From contig NZ_JAJAQC010000012.1 of NCBI RefSeq assembly GCF_027604915.1, forward strand, positions 62,001-126,000: DNA of 64,000 nt. Reading direction: 5' to 3'. This DNA comes from Streptomonospora mangrovi (GTDB taxonomy: Bacteria > Actinomycetota > Actinomycetes > Streptosporangiales > Streptosporangiaceae). Numbering within the stretch: the stretch's first letter is position 1; every line of letters starts with the position of its first letter. Positions 24,165-32,562 of this stretch are shown here, one piece after another. Under the pieces are notes generated by a model that saw nothing but the letters and a program-made list of their open reading frames with translations, was not told the DNA's origin and searched no databases. The position numbers were made by a program, and so were the translations under genes.

Positions 24165-25115
24165 ATGCTTTCCGATCGGCCGCCCCTGCGCATCGGCTCC
24201 CGCACCTCACCCATGGCCATGTCCATGGCCCGCGCCGTGGCCGACACCATCACCTCGGTCATCCCGGACCTCAAAATCGAGCACGTGGGCATCCGCACCA
24301 CCGGCGACCAGTGGATGGGCGACCTGTCGAAGCTCGGCGGGAAGGGCGCGTTCCTGAAGCAGGTCGAACGCGCGCTCGTCATGGGGGCCGTCGACGTCGC
24401 CGTGCACGCCATGAAGGACGTGCCCGGCGACGTCCCGCTGGCCGAGGGCACCGCGTTCGCCGCCTACCTGCCGCGCACCGACGTGCGCGACGTCCTGGTG
24501 GTGCGCGAAGGCTCGAAGTACAGGACCCTGGAGGAGATGCCGCCCGGCACTCGCATCGGGACCTCGGCGGTGCGCAGGAAGGCCCAACTGCTGCGGCACA
24601 GGCCCGACCTGCACGTGGACCGGATCCGCGGCAACGCTGACGCTCGCATCGCCCGGCTGGACGAGCGCGGCGAGTACGAGGCGCTCGTGCTCAACGCCTC
24701 CGGCCTCGGGCACGTGGGGCTCGCGCATCGCGCCACCGAGGTGCTGCCCACCGAGGTCATGTGCCCGCCGGTGGGCGCCGGGGTGGTCGGCGCGCAGGTC
24801 CGCACCGCGGACACGGGGGTGTGCGAGCTGCTGCGGCTCGTGGACGACCCGGTGACGCGGATCCACGTCACGGCGGAGCGGACGATGTTGCACGGCCTGC
24901 GCGGGCACTGCAACTCCCCGATCGCGGGGCACGCGAGCACCACGCGGGACGGGCAGCTCTCGCTCATGGGCATGGTGTTCACCAGGGAGGGCGGGCGGTT
25001 CGCCTACTCCCACGAGTGGGACTCGGTGGACCGGCCGGCCGAGCTGGGCGCCTACGTGGCGGCGGACCTGCTGCGCAAAGGCGCGCGGGGGATCATCGAC
25101 GGCATCCCGCACTGA
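24165..25115 (+). CDS. hemC: Hydroxymethylbilane synthase-like protein (HemC)
   Basis: About 316 residues, typical HemC length. LRIGSRTSPMAM, HAMKDVP (catalytic Asp retained), GTSAVRRKAQLL, RIRGNADARIARLDE and the cofactor Cys in LRGHCNSPIAG are all present. The enzyme joins four porphobilinogen units into hydroxymethylbilane using a Cys-bound dipyrromethane. GNADARIARL and GHCNSPIAG depart from the usual RGNVDTRL and GGC.VP forms. It is not in a hemACDB cluster, so it may be a paralogue. ATG 24165 matches the family N-terminus (MLSDRPPLRIG). ATG 24087, with GAGGA upstream, would add 26 non-conserved residues. Confidence 0.85.
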   Translation: MLSDRPPLRIGSRTSPMAMSMARAVADTITSVIPDLKIEHVGIRTTGDQWMGDLSKLGGKGAFLKQVERALVMGAVDVAVHAMKDVPGDVPLAEGTAFAAYLPRTDVRDVLVVREGSKYRTLEEMPPGTRIGTSAVRRKAQLLRHRPDLHVDRIRGNADARIARLDERGEYEALVLNASGLGHVGLAHRATEVLPTEVMCPPVGAGVVGAQVRTADTGVCELLRLVDDPVTRIHVTAERTMLHGLRGHCNSPIAGHASTTRDGQLSLMGMVFTREGGRFAYSHEWDSVDRPAELGAYVAADLLRKGARGIIDGIPH

Positions 25116-25223
25116 CCCGCCGCCGTCGGCCGCCTCGCCGGACGCCCACGGGCGGGGCGCCCGGCGGGGGAGGGCCGCCCGGGTCGTGCCCCGCCCGCGA
25201 TGCCCGCGAGTGCCGGGGCGGGG

Positions 25224-25406
25224 CTACAGCAGGGCGATCCGGTTCAGGATCTCGATGCTGTCGACCTCGATGTGGGCGTTCTCCAGCACGTCCTCGGCGG
25301 TGTCCTCCAGGGTGTCGTCGAAGAAGCCCTCGGCGTGCGCGGGGGCGGGGCCGAGGGTGAGGGCGGCGAGTCCGGCGAGGGCGAGCGCGGCCGTGAGTCG
25401 GTTCAT
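25224..25406 (-). CDS. Small secreted acidic protein (60 aa)
   Basis: A Sec signal peptide (MNRLTAALALAGLAALTLGP, cleavage after APAHA) and a mature part of about 35 residues rich in Asp/Glu (DDTLEDTAEDVLEN) ending NRIALL. The ATG at 25406 has CAGGAG about ten bases upstream. It is divergent from the TetR gene at 25579, with two inverted repeats in the gap. Function unknown. The acidic amphipathic mature part could be surface-associated. Confidence 0.65.
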   Translation of the reverse strand: MNRLTAALALAGLAALTLGPAPAHAEGFFDDTLEDTAEDVLENAHIEVDSIEILNRIALL

Positions 25407-25448
25407 GGGATCACTACTCCTGTGACGTTGTGTGGTTGCATCGTCTCG

Positions 25449-25496
25449 CTTTGTGGCCAAAGGGGGGAACTCGGCGCCGCGACCTGGTGGCCAGGT
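25449..25496. promoter_or_regulatory. Two inverted repeats in divergent gap upstream of TetR
   Basis: CTTTG TGGC CAAAG (25449-25462) and ACCTGG TGG CCAGGT (25482-25496), both perfect, lie between the small secreted-protein gene and the tetR gene. Either could be the TetR operator. Confidence 0.4.
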
Positions 25497-25578
25497 TGGC
25501 CGTCCCACGTGCGGCGCCTTGACTGCGGCCCGCTCCACCCCCGCGCGGCGGCGCCCGCCAGGCGCTACCGTCTGTCGG

Positions 25579-26190
25579 GTGGCTTCCGAACCCGCCCAGC
25601 ACACCGCCCCCGCGCCCCGGGGCCGCAATCCCGAGCGCCGACGCGCCATCCTCGACGCCGCCGACCGGGTGATCCAGCGCGACGGCCCCGACGCCTCGAT
25701 GTCGGCCATCGCCGCGGAGGCCGGGATCAGCAAACCCATCCTCTACCGCCACTTCGGCGACAAGAGCGGGCTGTACCGGGCGCTGGCCCGGCGCCACGTG
25801 GACCCGCTGATGGAGCGGGTGCGCGCCGAACTGCACGCCGACACCTCCCTGGCGCGCCGCACCCGCGCGACCGTGGGCGCCTACTTGGGCATGATCCGCG
25901 GCAACCTCAACCTCTACCGGTTCCTCATGGACCGCGCCACGTCGGAGGACCCGCGCACGCGCGGGGACCTGGGCATGATGGTGCGCCGCCTGGGCGAGGA
26001 GTTGGCCGGGGTGCTGCTGGCCGACGGCGAGGTCGCCGACCCCGTGCGCGCCCAGATCGTCGCCCACGCGGTGGTGGGCATGGTCCAGGCGGCGGGGGAG
26101 TGGTGGCTGGAGCACCCGGAGGTCGCCGAGGAGGCGATCATCGACGACCTCGCCGCCGCCGTCGCGGGGGCCATCACCGCCCAGCCGTAG
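25579..26190 (+). CDS. TetR family regulator
   Basis: 203 residues: TetR helix-turn-helix near 17-63 (RRAILDAADRVIQRDGPDAS, AEAGISKPILYRHFGDKSGL) and a C-terminal domain typical of TetR proteins near fatty-acid or redox genes (VAHAVVGMVQAAGEWWLEHP). GTG 25579 has no Shine-Dalgarno but TACCGT seven bases upstream (25566-25571), suggesting a leaderless mRNA. It is divergent from a small secreted protein and followed by an aldo/keto reductase that has its own MerR-type promoter. Confidence 0.85.
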   Translation: MASEPAQHTAPAPRGRNPERRRAILDAADRVIQRDGPDASMSAIAAEAGISKPILYRHFGDKSGLYRALARRHVDPLMERVRAELHADTSLARRTRATVGAYLGMIRGNLNLYRFLMDRATSEDPRTRGDLGMMVRRLGEELAGVLLADGEVADPVRAQIVAHAVVGMVQAAGEWWLEHPEVAEEAIIDDLAAAVAGAITAQP

Positions 26191-26233
26191 GCCGCGCCGG
26201 TGCCGCGCGGGCGAAGCCGTCCGGTGCGCGGGC

Positions 26234-26264
26234 TTGACCTGGAGCGCGCTCCACCTCCCAGGAT
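26234..26264 (+). promoter_or_regulatory. MerR-type promoter (19-bp spacer with palindrome) upstream of aldo/keto reductase
   Basis: TTGACC (26234-26239), then the perfect palindrome TGGAGCGCGCTCCA (26240-26253), then CAGGAT (26259-26264): a 19-bp spacer. A spacer stretched to 19-20 bp with a dyad between -35 and -10 is diagnostic of MerR-activated promoters. TTGACCTGGAGC...GCTCCA is the usual form in actinobacteria. No merR gene is adjacent; the TetR gene upstream is unlikely to use such a site. Confidence 0.65.
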
Positions 26265-26362
26265 CGTCACCGACGGCGCGGCGCGGGCCGTGCTCGGAGC
26301 CGCCGCCGCGCGCCTCGGCAACGCCCCCACGCGGGGGCCGGTGAGAAACGGAAAAGCACCCC

Positions 26363-27328
26363 ATGCGTACTCGCACCATCGGATCCCAAGACGCCGCGCG
26401 CCAGGTCAGCGCCATCTGCCTGGGCGCCCTGCCGTTCGGCACCACCGTCGGCGAGGAGGAGTCGTTCGCCATCCTCGACCGGTTCGTCGCCGCAGGCGGG
26501 AACTTCATCGACACCGCCAACAACTACGCCTTCTGGACGCCGGGCGGGCGCGGTGGCGAGAGCGAGGCGCTGCTCGGCCGCTGGCTGGCGGCCCGGGGCC
26601 GTCCCGAGGTCGTCCTGGCCACCAAGCTCGGCGCCCAGCCGACCGTGCCCGGCACCGGGCTGGAGACCGCCGAAGGGCTGGGAGCCGACACCGTGCGCGC
26701 CGCCGCCCGCGCCAGCCTGGAGCGGCTGGGCGTCGAGCGCATCGACCTGCTCTACACCCACATCGAGGACCGCTCGGTGCCGATGGAGGAGACCATGGGT
26801 GCGCTGGCCGACCTGGTGGACGAGGGCGCGGTGGGTCTGCTGGGCGCGAGCAACCACGCCACCTGGCGGCTGGAGCACGCCCGCGCCCTCGCCGCCGCGA
26901 GCGGCCGGCCGGGGTATGACGTGCTCCAGTACCGCTACAGCTACCTCCAGCCGCGCTACGACGTGCCCTTCCCCGAGGCGGGCCACACCCACGCCAGCAG
27001 CGAGCTGCTGGACTTCGCCCAGGTCCACGGGCTGCCCGTCCTGGCGTACTCCGCCCTCCTCTCGGGCGCCTACACCCGGCCCGAGAAGCCGCTGTCGCCG
27101 CCCTACGACCACCCGGGCACCCCCGCCCGGCTGGCCGCGCTGGACGAGGTCGCCAAGGAGGCCGGCGCCACCCGCAACCAGGTGGTCATCGCCTGGCTGC
27201 TGGGCCACGACCCGCAGGTGCTGCCCCTGGTCGGCGCCAGCTCCGTGGCCCAGTTGGACGAGGTGCTGGACGCGGTGGACCTGGAGCTGACCGCCGACCA
27301 GCGCGCCCGCCTGGACGCGGCCCGCTAG
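26363..27328 (+). CDS. Aldo/keto reductase
   Basis: A 321-residue AKR barrel, NADPH-dependent. The catalytic tetrad is visible: Asp and Tyr in FIDTANNYAFW (about 50 and 54), Lys in LATKLGAQ, His in LLYTHIEDR. The cofactor tail pocket is VLPLVGASSVAQLDEVLDA. The ATG at 26363 follows GAAACGGAAAAG. It is transcribed from a MerR-type promoter, which in actinobacteria often drives stress-induced reductases that detoxify aldehydes or quinones. The substrate is not predictable. Confidence 0.9.
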   Translation: MRTRTIGSQDAARQVSAICLGALPFGTTVGEEESFAILDRFVAAGGNFIDTANNYAFWTPGGRGGESEALLGRWLAARGRPEVVLATKLGAQPTVPGTGLETAEGLGADTVRAAARASLERLGVERIDLLYTHIEDRSVPMEETMGALADLVDEGAVGLLGASNHATWRLEHARALAAASGRPGYDVLQYRYSYLQPRYDVPFPEAGHTHASSELLDFAQVHGLPVLAYSALLSGAYTRPEKPLSPPYDHPGTPARLAALDEVAKEAGATRNQVVIAWLLGHDPQVLPLVGASSVAQLDEVLDAVDLELTADQRARLDAAR

Positions 27329-27380
27329 CCCGGCGGTGCGGGAAGGGCCGCAGCGCCCCGGCACCCCCCACAGGACCCAC

Positions 27381-27421
27381 TTGACCCCCGGACGGGGCGG
27401 CTCTAGGTTAATGCCGTTAAC
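27381..27421 (+). promoter_or_regulatory. Promoter and TetR-type operator of the next tetR gene
   Basis: TTGACC (27381-27386), a 17-bp spacer and TAGGTT (27404-27409). Overlapping the -10 is the inverted repeat GTTAA TGCCG TTAAC (27407-27421). A repressor there would block the promoter, as in autoregulated tetR genes. It leaves a leader of about 80 bases before the start codon. Confidence 0.55.
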
Positions 27422-27497
27422 TTAGGTTCGCCCCGGTTGGCGTCGTCCCTGGGCGGGCGCCGTCGACCGCGCGCTGAAGAGCGGAAGGAAAAAGGGG

Positions 27498-28208
27498 GTG
27501 GTCCCGATGGAGTCGTCCCGACGCCGGCACGGCGGCCGCCCCGCCGTGGTGTCGACCGCCGAGATCGTGCGCGCCGGCCGAGCGCTGGGCATGCGCCGCC
27601 TGGGTGTCAACGCCGTGGCCGTCGAACTCGGGGTCTCGGCCACCGCGCTGTACCGCCACATCGAGGGCCGCTGGGAGCTGGAGCGGCTGGTCGGCGAGAG
27701 CCTGCTGGCCGACCTCGTGCTCCACGACGACCCTGACCAGGACGTCGAGCACCACCTGGTGTCCTTCGCCGGCCAGTTGCGGTCGTTCCTGCTGGCCCAC
27801 CCCGGGCTGGCCGGATACCTCCAGGTGCTGTTCCCGCGCGGCGAGTCGGGCATGCGGCTGCTCGCACACGAGATGGCGGCGCTGGAGCGGCGCGGGTACT
27901 CCACCGACGCGGCGATCGTGCTCGCCTCGGCGGTCGCCTCCCTGGTGACCTGGTCGGCGATCGCCGAGGAGCGCGAATCCGACGTGGACGAGGCCGGCTA
28001 CCAGCGTGAGCGCGAGGCCGTCGTCAAGATGCTGCTCGACGACGCCCGCCTGGGCCCGGCGCACCTTCGGCTCCCCTCGGTGACCGGCGGGGAGTTCTCC
28101 CGCCTGCTGCTGATCGCCGAGATCCGGGGCCTGCTCACGGTCGCCCCGCCCGGGCGCTCCGTGCACGAGATCGTCGCCGACCTCGACGCCTCGGGAGACC
28201 CGTGGTGA
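27498..28208 (+). CDS. TetR family regulator with TetR_C-like domain
   Basis: 236 residues: helix-turn-helix at about 20-65 (VSTAEIVRAGRALGMRRLG, VAVELGVSATALYRHIEGRW) and a C-terminal domain of the classical TetR_C sort. GTG 27498 has GGAAGGA eight bases upstream; ATG 27507 is an alternative. A palindrome over its own -10 box suggests autorepression. The next gene, for a small membrane-anchored protein, starts 61 bp downstream on the same strand and may be co-transcribed. Confidence 0.85.
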   Translation: MVPMESSRRRHGGRPAVVSTAEIVRAGRALGMRRLGVNAVAVELGVSATALYRHIEGRWELERLVGESLLADLVLHDDPDQDVEHHLVSFAGQLRSFLLAHPGLAGYLQVLFPRGESGMRLLAHEMAALERRGYSTDAAIVLASAVASLVTWSAIAEERESDVDEAGYQREREAVVKMLLDDARLGPAHLRLPSVTGGEFSRLLLIAEIRGLLTVAPPGRSVHEIVADLDASGDPW

Positions 28209-28269
28209 CCGGACGCGCGGCGCGAACCAAACCCCCCAGTTCATCCCGCACCCCCCAGGGAAGGCAACC

Positions 28270-28878
28270 GTGAACAAGCGGAACGAGGAGCCGGGTCCCG
28301 TCGGGCGCGTGGTCGGCTGCGCGGTGGCGCTTCTCGTGGTCGTCGGACTCCCCGCCGGCTGCGTCTACGGCTTCGTCCAGTGGTCCAACAGGCCCCTCCA
28401 CCAGACGGCGGAGCGGATGGACGACTACAGCACGCTGTGCCAGGGCCGCCCGATCCCGGGAGCGGCCGAGTACACCCCCGGCTCCGGGCCGCACCCGATC
28501 GCGGTCTTCGAGGACGTCGGCAACGCCGACTCCACCACCCTCAGCCAGGTCTCGCTCAACGTGGACCGGCCCGGGGACCCGTTCAACCCCGAGTCTCCCG
28601 GCGACGTGCAGCTCGTCGCCTGCACCGAGCGCACCGACTCCGGCGAGGAGGTCGCCACCTGCGAGTTCACCGGCGAGTCCGCGCCGATGCGCAGCGCCAC
28701 CGTGGAGGTCCGGGTCTATGAGGCCCGCACCGGCGAGGAGGTCGGCGAGCCGGTGGAGATGGTCGGCGAGGACACCGACTGCCCCTACATGGTGACCTTC
28801 GAGGGCTCGCCCAAGCTGTTCACGATCCCCACGGAGGAGCAGTACACCTCCGCGCTGGGCGCCGTGGTCAACGGCTGA
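28270..28878 (+). CDS. Membrane-anchored exported protein of unknown function
   Basis: 202 residues: short charged N-terminus, one hydrophobic segment at about 12-34 (VVGCAVALLVVVGLPAGCVY), then an extracytoplasmic domain with several Cys (STLCQGR, LVACTERTD, ATCEFTG, DTDCPYM) that may form two disulfides. GTG 28270 has GGGAAGG five bases upstream. It follows the TetR gene. The domain is not recognised; the pattern resembles actinobacterial lipoprotein-like surface proteins of unknown role, but AGCVYG is inside the hydrophobic segment and is not a clear lipobox. Confidence 0.65.
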   Translation: MNKRNEEPGPVGRVVGCAVALLVVVGLPAGCVYGFVQWSNRPLHQTAERMDDYSTLCQGRPIPGAAEYTPGSGPHPIAVFEDVGNADSTTLSQVSLNVDRPGDPFNPESPGDVQLVACTERTDSGEEVATCEFTGESAPMRSATVEVRVYEARTGEEVGEPVEMVGEDTDCPYMVTFEGSPKLFTIPTEEQYTSALGAVVNG

Positions 28879-28952
28879 GAGACGTCCGGGGCAACGCCCT
28901 TCGGCGCCGATGGACGGACGGCACCGAGGACCGCCCCGGCGACCGGCGGTGT

Positions 28953-28981
28953 CCCCGTCCGTCTCGGAGGGGCGGACGGGG
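28953..28981 (+). terminator. Hairpin terminator
   Basis: CCCCGTCCG (28953-28961) pairs perfectly with CGGACGGGG (28973-28981), 11-base loop, 75 bases after the exported-protein gene. No U-run. Confidence 0.5.
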
Positions 28982-29061
28982 GCGCCGCGCACGGGTGCCA
29001 CGCCCTCGTGCCCGCGTGGTCGAGAGGGCGCAACGCGGCGGCGGCGACCCGCGTGTATTTC

Positions 29062-29091
29062 TTGACAGGCATATAACCGACTTGGCATATT
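29062..29091 (+). promoter_or_regulatory. Promoter of the arsR-type gene, leaderless
   Basis: TTGACA (29062-29067), 18-bp spacer, CATATT (29086-29091), then the ATG only six bases later (29098). GGCATAT occurs twice, at 29068 and 29084, sixteen bases apart, and may be the ArsR-type operator. Confidence 0.6.
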
Positions 29092-29097
29092 ACGGCC

Positions 29098-29442
29098 ATG
29101 GAAGCGGTGTTCGAGGTCCTGGCCGAACCCAACCGGCGGCGCATCCTGGACCTGCTGCGCACCTCCGAGCGCCCGGTGGGCGACCTCGTGGTGCGCCTGG
29201 GGCTCAGCCAGCCGGCCGTGTCCAAGCACCTGCGCGTCCTGCGCGAGGCCGGCCTGGTCGGGGTGCGCTCCGACGCCCAGCGCCGTATCTACCGGCTGCG
29301 CACCGAACCGCTGCGCGCGGTCGACGCCTGGCTGGAGCCCTACCGGTCGCTCTGGGAGGACCGGCTGGACGCACTCGAGCGCCACCTCGACGCCATGCCC
29401 GACGACCCCGGCCCGCCCGACGGCCCGCACGGCCCTGGGTAG
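29098..29442 (+). CDS. ArsR/SmtB-type helix-turn-helix regulator (metal-independent subgroup)
   Basis: 114 residues: FEVLAEPNRRRILDLLRTSE, LVVRLGLSQPAVSKHLRVLR and AQRRIYRLRTEPLRAVDAWL. This is the SdpR/YczG-like subgroup that lacks metal-binding cysteines and is regularly paired with an SRPBCC (AHSA1) gene, as here 58 bp downstream. The C-terminus is Pro/Gly-rich. It probably represses its own operon from the promoter at 29062-29091. Confidence 0.88.
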   Translation: MEAVFEVLAEPNRRRILDLLRTSERPVGDLVVRLGLSQPAVSKHLRVLREAGLVGVRSDAQRRIYRLRTEPLRAVDAWLEPYRSLWEDRLDALERHLDAMPDDPGPPDGPHGPG

Positions 29443-29500
29443 TCGGGACTGAGGGCGCGGCCCCACCGGGCCGCCGACGCCAACGCCAAGGGAGACCGAC

Positions 29501-30022
29501 GTGTACGGACATCTGGAGCAGGCGGGCGACCGCTGGCGGGTGCGCATCGTGCGCCGCCTGGCGCACCCGCCCGAGAAGGTGTGGCGGGCCATCACCGAGC
29601 CCGAGCACCTGGCCGCGTGGTTCCCCAGCCGCATCGACGGGGAGCGCGCGGCGGGCGCCGAACTCCGGTTCGTCTTCGAGGGCGAGGACGGCGCCGAGGA
29701 CGAGGTCATGGCCGGCCGCATGACCGCCTGGGAGCCGCCCCGCCTGCTGGAGTTGGACTGGTCCGGCGACCTGCTGCGCTTCGAGCTGCGGCCGGTGGGG
29801 GAGGGCACCGAGTTGGTGTTCACCCAGACCTTCGGCGAACTCGGCCGCGCCGCCCGCGACACCACCGGCTGGCACGTCTGCCTGGACGTCCTGGCCGCCC
29901 ACCTCGACGGCGCCGGCCACGAGGTGGCCGGGGAGTGGCGCCGGCTCAACGCCCACTACGTCAAGGAGTTCGGCCCGGAGGCCGCCACGATCGGCCCGCC
30001 GGAGGGCCACCAGCCCGCGTAG
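29501..30022 (+). CDS. SRPBCC / AHSA1-like protein
   Basis: 173 residues of the START-like SRPBCC fold: VRIVRRLAHPPEKVWRAITE, HLAAWFPSRIDG, TAWEPPRLLELDW and the closing GTELVFTQTF with HVCLDVLAAHLDG. These proteins have a deep hydrophobic cavity for a small ligand. Partnership with an ArsR-type regulator is standard but its physiological meaning is not known. GTG 29501 lies a few bases after GGGAGA. Same operon as the regulator. Confidence 0.85.
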   Translation: MYGHLEQAGDRWRVRIVRRLAHPPEKVWRAITEPEHLAAWFPSRIDGERAAGAELRFVFEGEDGAEDEVMAGRMTAWEPPRLLELDWSGDLLRFELRPVGEGTELVFTQTFGELGRAARDTTGWHVCLDVLAAHLDGAGHEVAGEWRRLNAHYVKEFGPEAATIGPPEGHQPA

Positions 30023-30321
30023 CGGCCGTGGACCGGGCTCGCCGCCGTGCAGGAGAAGTCGGCGGAGGCGGGTAAGCGCGGAGACGGCGGGCGAGGGCGG
30101 GACGGGCAGGCGCCCGAGGCCGGGCACCGCGCGGCGGGCGGCGCCGCCCGCCCACTCCGCGCCGCCCGTGCCGCCGGTGCCGTGTTCTGTCGGCCGCACC
30201 CGTCGCCCTCTGCCCCGGCACGGGTTCGTTCTTCCCCGTGCTGGGGCAGGGCCGTGGGGCCGGATCCGGGGCGGCGGCCGACGCCCGGTCCCGGCGCGGA
30301 GCGCGCGGCTATGCTGGCCCC
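30023..30321. other. Intergenic gap with leaderless lacI promoter
   Basis: About 300 bases with no supported gene. At its end TATGCT (30310-30315) lies six bases before the GTG of the lacI gene, a leaderless -10 box. Nothing else stands out. Confidence 0.4.
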
Positions 30322-31338
30322 GTGACCACCGGCAAACCCCCCACCAGCCACGACGTCGCCCGGCTGGCCGGGGTCTCGCAGTCCACGGTGTCGCTGGTCT
30401 TCCGCGGCGCCGCGCGCGGGCGGGTCGCCCCCGGCACCCAGCAGGCCGTCCTCGACGCCGCGCGGCGCCTGGGCTTCCGGCCCAACGCCGACGCCCGGCG
30501 GCTGCGCGTGGGCGGGCCGCGCATGGTCCTCATCGCCGTGCCCGACATCGTGAACCCGTTCTTCGCCCGCGTCTTCACCGGCGCGCGCGGCGCCGCCCGC
30601 GAGGCCGGATTCCAGGTGGTGCTCTCCGTCCAGCGCGACCTCGCCTCGGTCGCCGCCGACGTCGCCGGGCAGCGGGTCGACGCCGTCCTCGCCTGCTCCC
30701 TGGACGACGGCGGGCGGCCCCTGGACGACAGCGTCCCGGCCGTCGTCCTCGACGCCGAACCTCCCGCCGGAATGGGCGCCGTCCGCTTCGACATCGCGCC
30801 CGCCCTGACCGAGGTCGTCGACCACCTGCACCGCCTCGGCCACCGCGACATCCTGCACCTGCGCGCCGACGTCGACACCTCCACCTTCCGCGAGCGCGCC
30901 GCCGCCGTCGACGCCGCCTGCGCCGCGCGGGGCATGCGGCGGGCGCGCGCCGCCGCATCCGTCGACCGCGACGCCGCACGCGACACCGCCCGCGCGGCCC
31001 TGGCGCGCGAGCGCGCCGCCGGACACCCGGTCACGGCGGTGGTCTGCGACGACGACATCCTCGCCGTCGGCGCCTACAAGGCCGCCCAGGCGGAGGGCCT
31101 GGCCATCCCCGGCGACCTGTCGGTGACCGGCGTGGACAACGTCGACCTCGCCCAGGCGCTGACACCCGAGCTGACGACCGTCGACCTGCCCGGCGAGACC
31201 CTGGGCGAGATGGGCATGCGCCGGCTCCTGGCCGCCGTCGACGGTGCCGACACCCAGCCCACCGAGGTCGTACGGCTGCCCGCCCGCCTGCTCATCCGGG
31301 GGTCGACGGCGCCGCCCCCGCGTCGCTCCGCCGGTTGA
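30322..31338 (+). CDS. LacI family regulator
   Basis: 338 residues. LacI helix-turn-helix at 8-55 (TSHDVARLAGVSQSTVSLVF, QQAVLDAARRLGFRPNADAR) and a periplasmic-binding-protein-like domain (VPDIVNPFFARVFTGARGAA, VDAVLACSLDD, AVVCDDDILAVGAYKAAQAE, GDLSVTGVDNVDLAQALTPE). It should sense a sugar or nucleoside-type ligand. GTG 30322 is preceded by TATGCT six bases upstream (leaderless). Its last 47 bases overlap the end of the convergent MFS gene. The target is unknown; no sugar catabolic gene is adjacent. Confidence 0.9.
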   Translation: MTTGKPPTSHDVARLAGVSQSTVSLVFRGAARGRVAPGTQQAVLDAARRLGFRPNADARRLRVGGPRMVLIAVPDIVNPFFARVFTGARGAAREAGFQVVLSVQRDLASVAADVAGQRVDAVLACSLDDGGRPLDDSVPAVVLDAEPPAGMGAVRFDIAPALTEVVDHLHRLGHRDILHLRADVDTSTFRERAAAVDAACAARGMRRARAAASVDRDAARDTARAALARERAAGHPVTAVVCDDDILAVGAYKAAQAEGLAIPGDLSVTGVDNVDLAQALTPELTTVDLPGETLGEMGMRRLLAAVDGADTQPTEVVRLPARLLIRGSTAPPPRRSAG

Positions 31339-32515
31339 GCCGCCCCGCCTCGCCGCGCTCCCGCACCCGCAGCGACAACAGCGCCGCCAGCAGGGTCGCC
31401 GCGCTGGCCACGGCGAACGGCGCCACCGGACCCGCGACCTCCACGGCGGCTCCCGCCGCCGCGCTGCCCAGGGCGTTGCCGCACACGAACATCGAGATCA
31501 GCCAGGCGAACGCCTCGGTCGCGGTGCCGACCGGGGCCGCCCGCCCCAGCAGCAGGAACGTGCAGGCCAGCGCGGGGGCCAGGAACACCCCCGACAGGGC
31601 GGCGAACACCGCCATCAGCGCGGTGCCGGGCATCAGCAGCATCGGGAGGTAGCCCAGGGCCAGGCCGCCCAGCAGCAGCCGGAAGCGCGCGGTGGGGGAG
31701 AAGGGCATCGGCAGCGCGCCGTAGAGCAGGCCGCCGACCAGCGCGCCCAGCCCGTTGGCGCTGAGCAGCAGCCCCGAGACGTCGCGCGACCCGGCGGCCT
31801 CGGAGTAGGCCACCGCGCCCACGGCCAGGGCGCCGAGCGCGGTGCCGACGAACACGAAGCACACGACGACGCGGCGCACCCGCGCCGACATGAGCGGGCC
31901 CAGCCAGTTGGTCCGGCGCGGCACCGGCCGCCAGCGCCGCACCGGCCGCAGCGCCGCGAACGCGGCGGCGCCCGTCACCGTGATCACGGCGGTGGCCACG
32001 ACCGCCCCGACGGGGGCGAACGGCGCGGCCACCGCGACCACCAGCAGGGGCGCGGTGACGAAGATGACCTCCTGGAGCGCGGCGTCCAGCGAGTACGCGG
32101 TCTCGCGCTCCCGCTCGTCGGGCACCAGGTCGGGCCAGATGGAGCGCAGGCACGGCTCCAGCGGCGGGGTGGACGCCCCGGCCAGCGCCGACAGCGCGAG
32201 CGCCAGCGGCAGGGGGGCGTCGGGCGCGAGGGCGAGCCACATCAGCGTCCCCGCCGCCACCGCGCCGCTGACCACCAGCACGACCGGCTGCCCGTGGAAG
32301 TCCACGAGCCGCCCCAGCACCGGCCCGCCCACGGCCGTGCCGATGCCGTAGACGGCGACCAGCACCCCCACGGTGCCGAAGGGCACGCCCTCGTCGCGGA
32401 ACAGCAGAGTGAGCGCGAGGGCCACCATCCCGTGGGGGAGGCGGCCCACGATGTTGATCGCCAGCGCCGAGGGAACATGCGCCCGCCGCAGCAGCGCGAG
32501 GTAGGAGCCGAGCAC
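31292..32515 (-). CDS. MFS transporter
   Basis: About 407 residues, 12 hydrophobic segments, starting VLGSYLALLRRAHVPSAL. The tail ends in a charged sequence. The group (LLRRAHVPS..L...VGRLPHGM) is common in actinobacteria and annotated as a general MFS drug or metabolite exporter. GTG 32515 has AAAGGCGG upstream; an extension to 32620 would run through the palindrome and is rejected. It converges with the lacI gene with a 47-bp tail overlap. A perfect 18-bp palindrome upstream (32563-32580) is its likely operator. Confidence 0.85.
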   Translation of the reverse strand: MLGSYLALLRRAHVPSALAINIVGRLPHGMVALALTLLFRDEGVPFGTVGVLVAVYGIGTAVGGPVLGRLVDFHGQPVVLVVSGAVAAGTLMWLALAPDAPLPLALALSALAGASTPPLEPCLRSIWPDLVPDERERETAYSLDAALQEVIFVTAPLLVVAVAAPFAPVGAVVATAVITVTGAAAFAALRPVRRWRPVPRRTNWLGPLMSARVRRVVVCFVFVGTALGALAVGAVAYSEAAGSRDVSGLLLSANGLGALVGGLLYGALPMPFSPTARFRLLLGGLALGYLPMLLMPGTALMAVFAALSGVFLAPALACTFLLLGRAAPVGTATEAFAWLISMFVCGNALGSAAAGAAVEVAGPVAPFAVASAATLLAALLSLRVRERGEAGRLNRRSDAGAAPSTPG

Positions 32516-32562
32516 AAAGCCGCCTTTGCCTGGTGGGTGTGTGGTGGGGATACCCGGTAACC

